The notes beneath the pieces are model-generated. The model ran no database searches and was not told the origin of the DNA. It saw only the letters and a program-made list of their open reading frames with translations. A stretch of 64,000 nucleotides of DNA, taken from positions 3,132,251 through 3,196,250 of the forward strand of contig OX637351.1 in the NCBI GenBank assembly GCA_951799405.1, read 5' to 3'. Each line of letters opens with the position of its first letter. Position 1 is the stretch's first letter. The stretch is from Agapetus fuscipes. Taxonomy: Eukaryota > Arthropoda > Insecta > Trichoptera > Glossosomatidae. Both the position numbers and the translations under genes were made by a program. Positions 63,676 to 64,000 of the stretch are shown here, in pieces.

Positions 63676-64000
63676 TTACAAAATCTCACTTAAAAAAAAA
63701 TCTACCTTGCCGCCATTGGTTGTATGTGGCTGGTCTTGAAAAGCGTATTTTCAAACAAAATGAATGCAATGATGACAAAGTGTAAACATAGAAAATGGTA
63801 GAAAAAATTACTGATAATTTTGAATATGAATTGGGGTACACTATTTGAGTCGTATAAATGCAAACGCCGTCGATGATTTTGAGAAAAATAAACTTGTAAA
63901 ACGACAACCCCAGTTGGAGATGACGGCGTTTGCACGAAATCATACTTTTTCAATTAAAATTACGAAGCATGAAGTGAGGTTTACATTATATCGCACACAG

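Overview
This is a repeat-dense, intron-rich animal nuclear sequence, almost certainly from an insect. Genes have many short exons with GT-AG introns. The U1 snRNA, the acyltransferase-3 proteins and the retroelement families are all of insect type. Frequent GTAGGTACCTACC-like tracts and the repeat style suggest a moth or butterfly, but that is inference. There is no bacterial or CRISPR content.

Layout: (1) 97-1888 holds the 3' part of a jockey/CR1-type LINE. (2) About 6194-24300, plus strand, holds the last 12 visible exons of a nose-resistant-to-fluoxetine-6 (NRF-6)-like multipass membrane acyltransferase; its first exons are outside the window or not recognised. One of its introns (16801-19249) carries a U1 snRNA gene at 17515-17678. 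(3) 28390-46038, minus strand, holds a complete 14-exon NRF-6-like paralogue (922 residues by my count), convergent with the first. (4) 46985-50035 holds a 5' LTR plus a gag gene encoding SAP, gag, zinc-knuckle, coiled-coil and the start of a macro-like domain, cut off by another insertion. (5) 51730-58965, plus strand, holds the gene for the U11/U12 snRNP 35 kDa protein (SNRNP35). It has a normal RRM core and an extra Arg/Asp/Asn/Glu-rich repeat tail of about 600 residues. A solo LTR of the same retrotransposon group ends 17 nt before one of its coding exons. (6) 59000-64000 is intergenic or intronic and includes three Harbinger-like MITEs in a row.

Most other DNA is transposon debris. The commonest unit, about 25 copies, is the 3' end of an RTE-like LINE with a TTAGATT-type tail. 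Two tRNA-derived SINE families, several foldback MITEs, hAT-type elements with 8-bp target duplications, L2/CR1-like LINE fragments and Penelope-like pieces with hammerhead-like motifs fill the introns. Several insertions are nested and can be ordered in time.

Functionally, the two NRF-6-like genes are a local duplication of a predicted membrane acyltransferase. SNRNP35 belongs to the minor spliceosome. The U1 gene is its major-spliceosome counterpart in 5' splice-site recognition, though their closeness is probably chance. All exon joins come from reading splice sites, phases and paralogue alignment by eye, with no transcript evidence.
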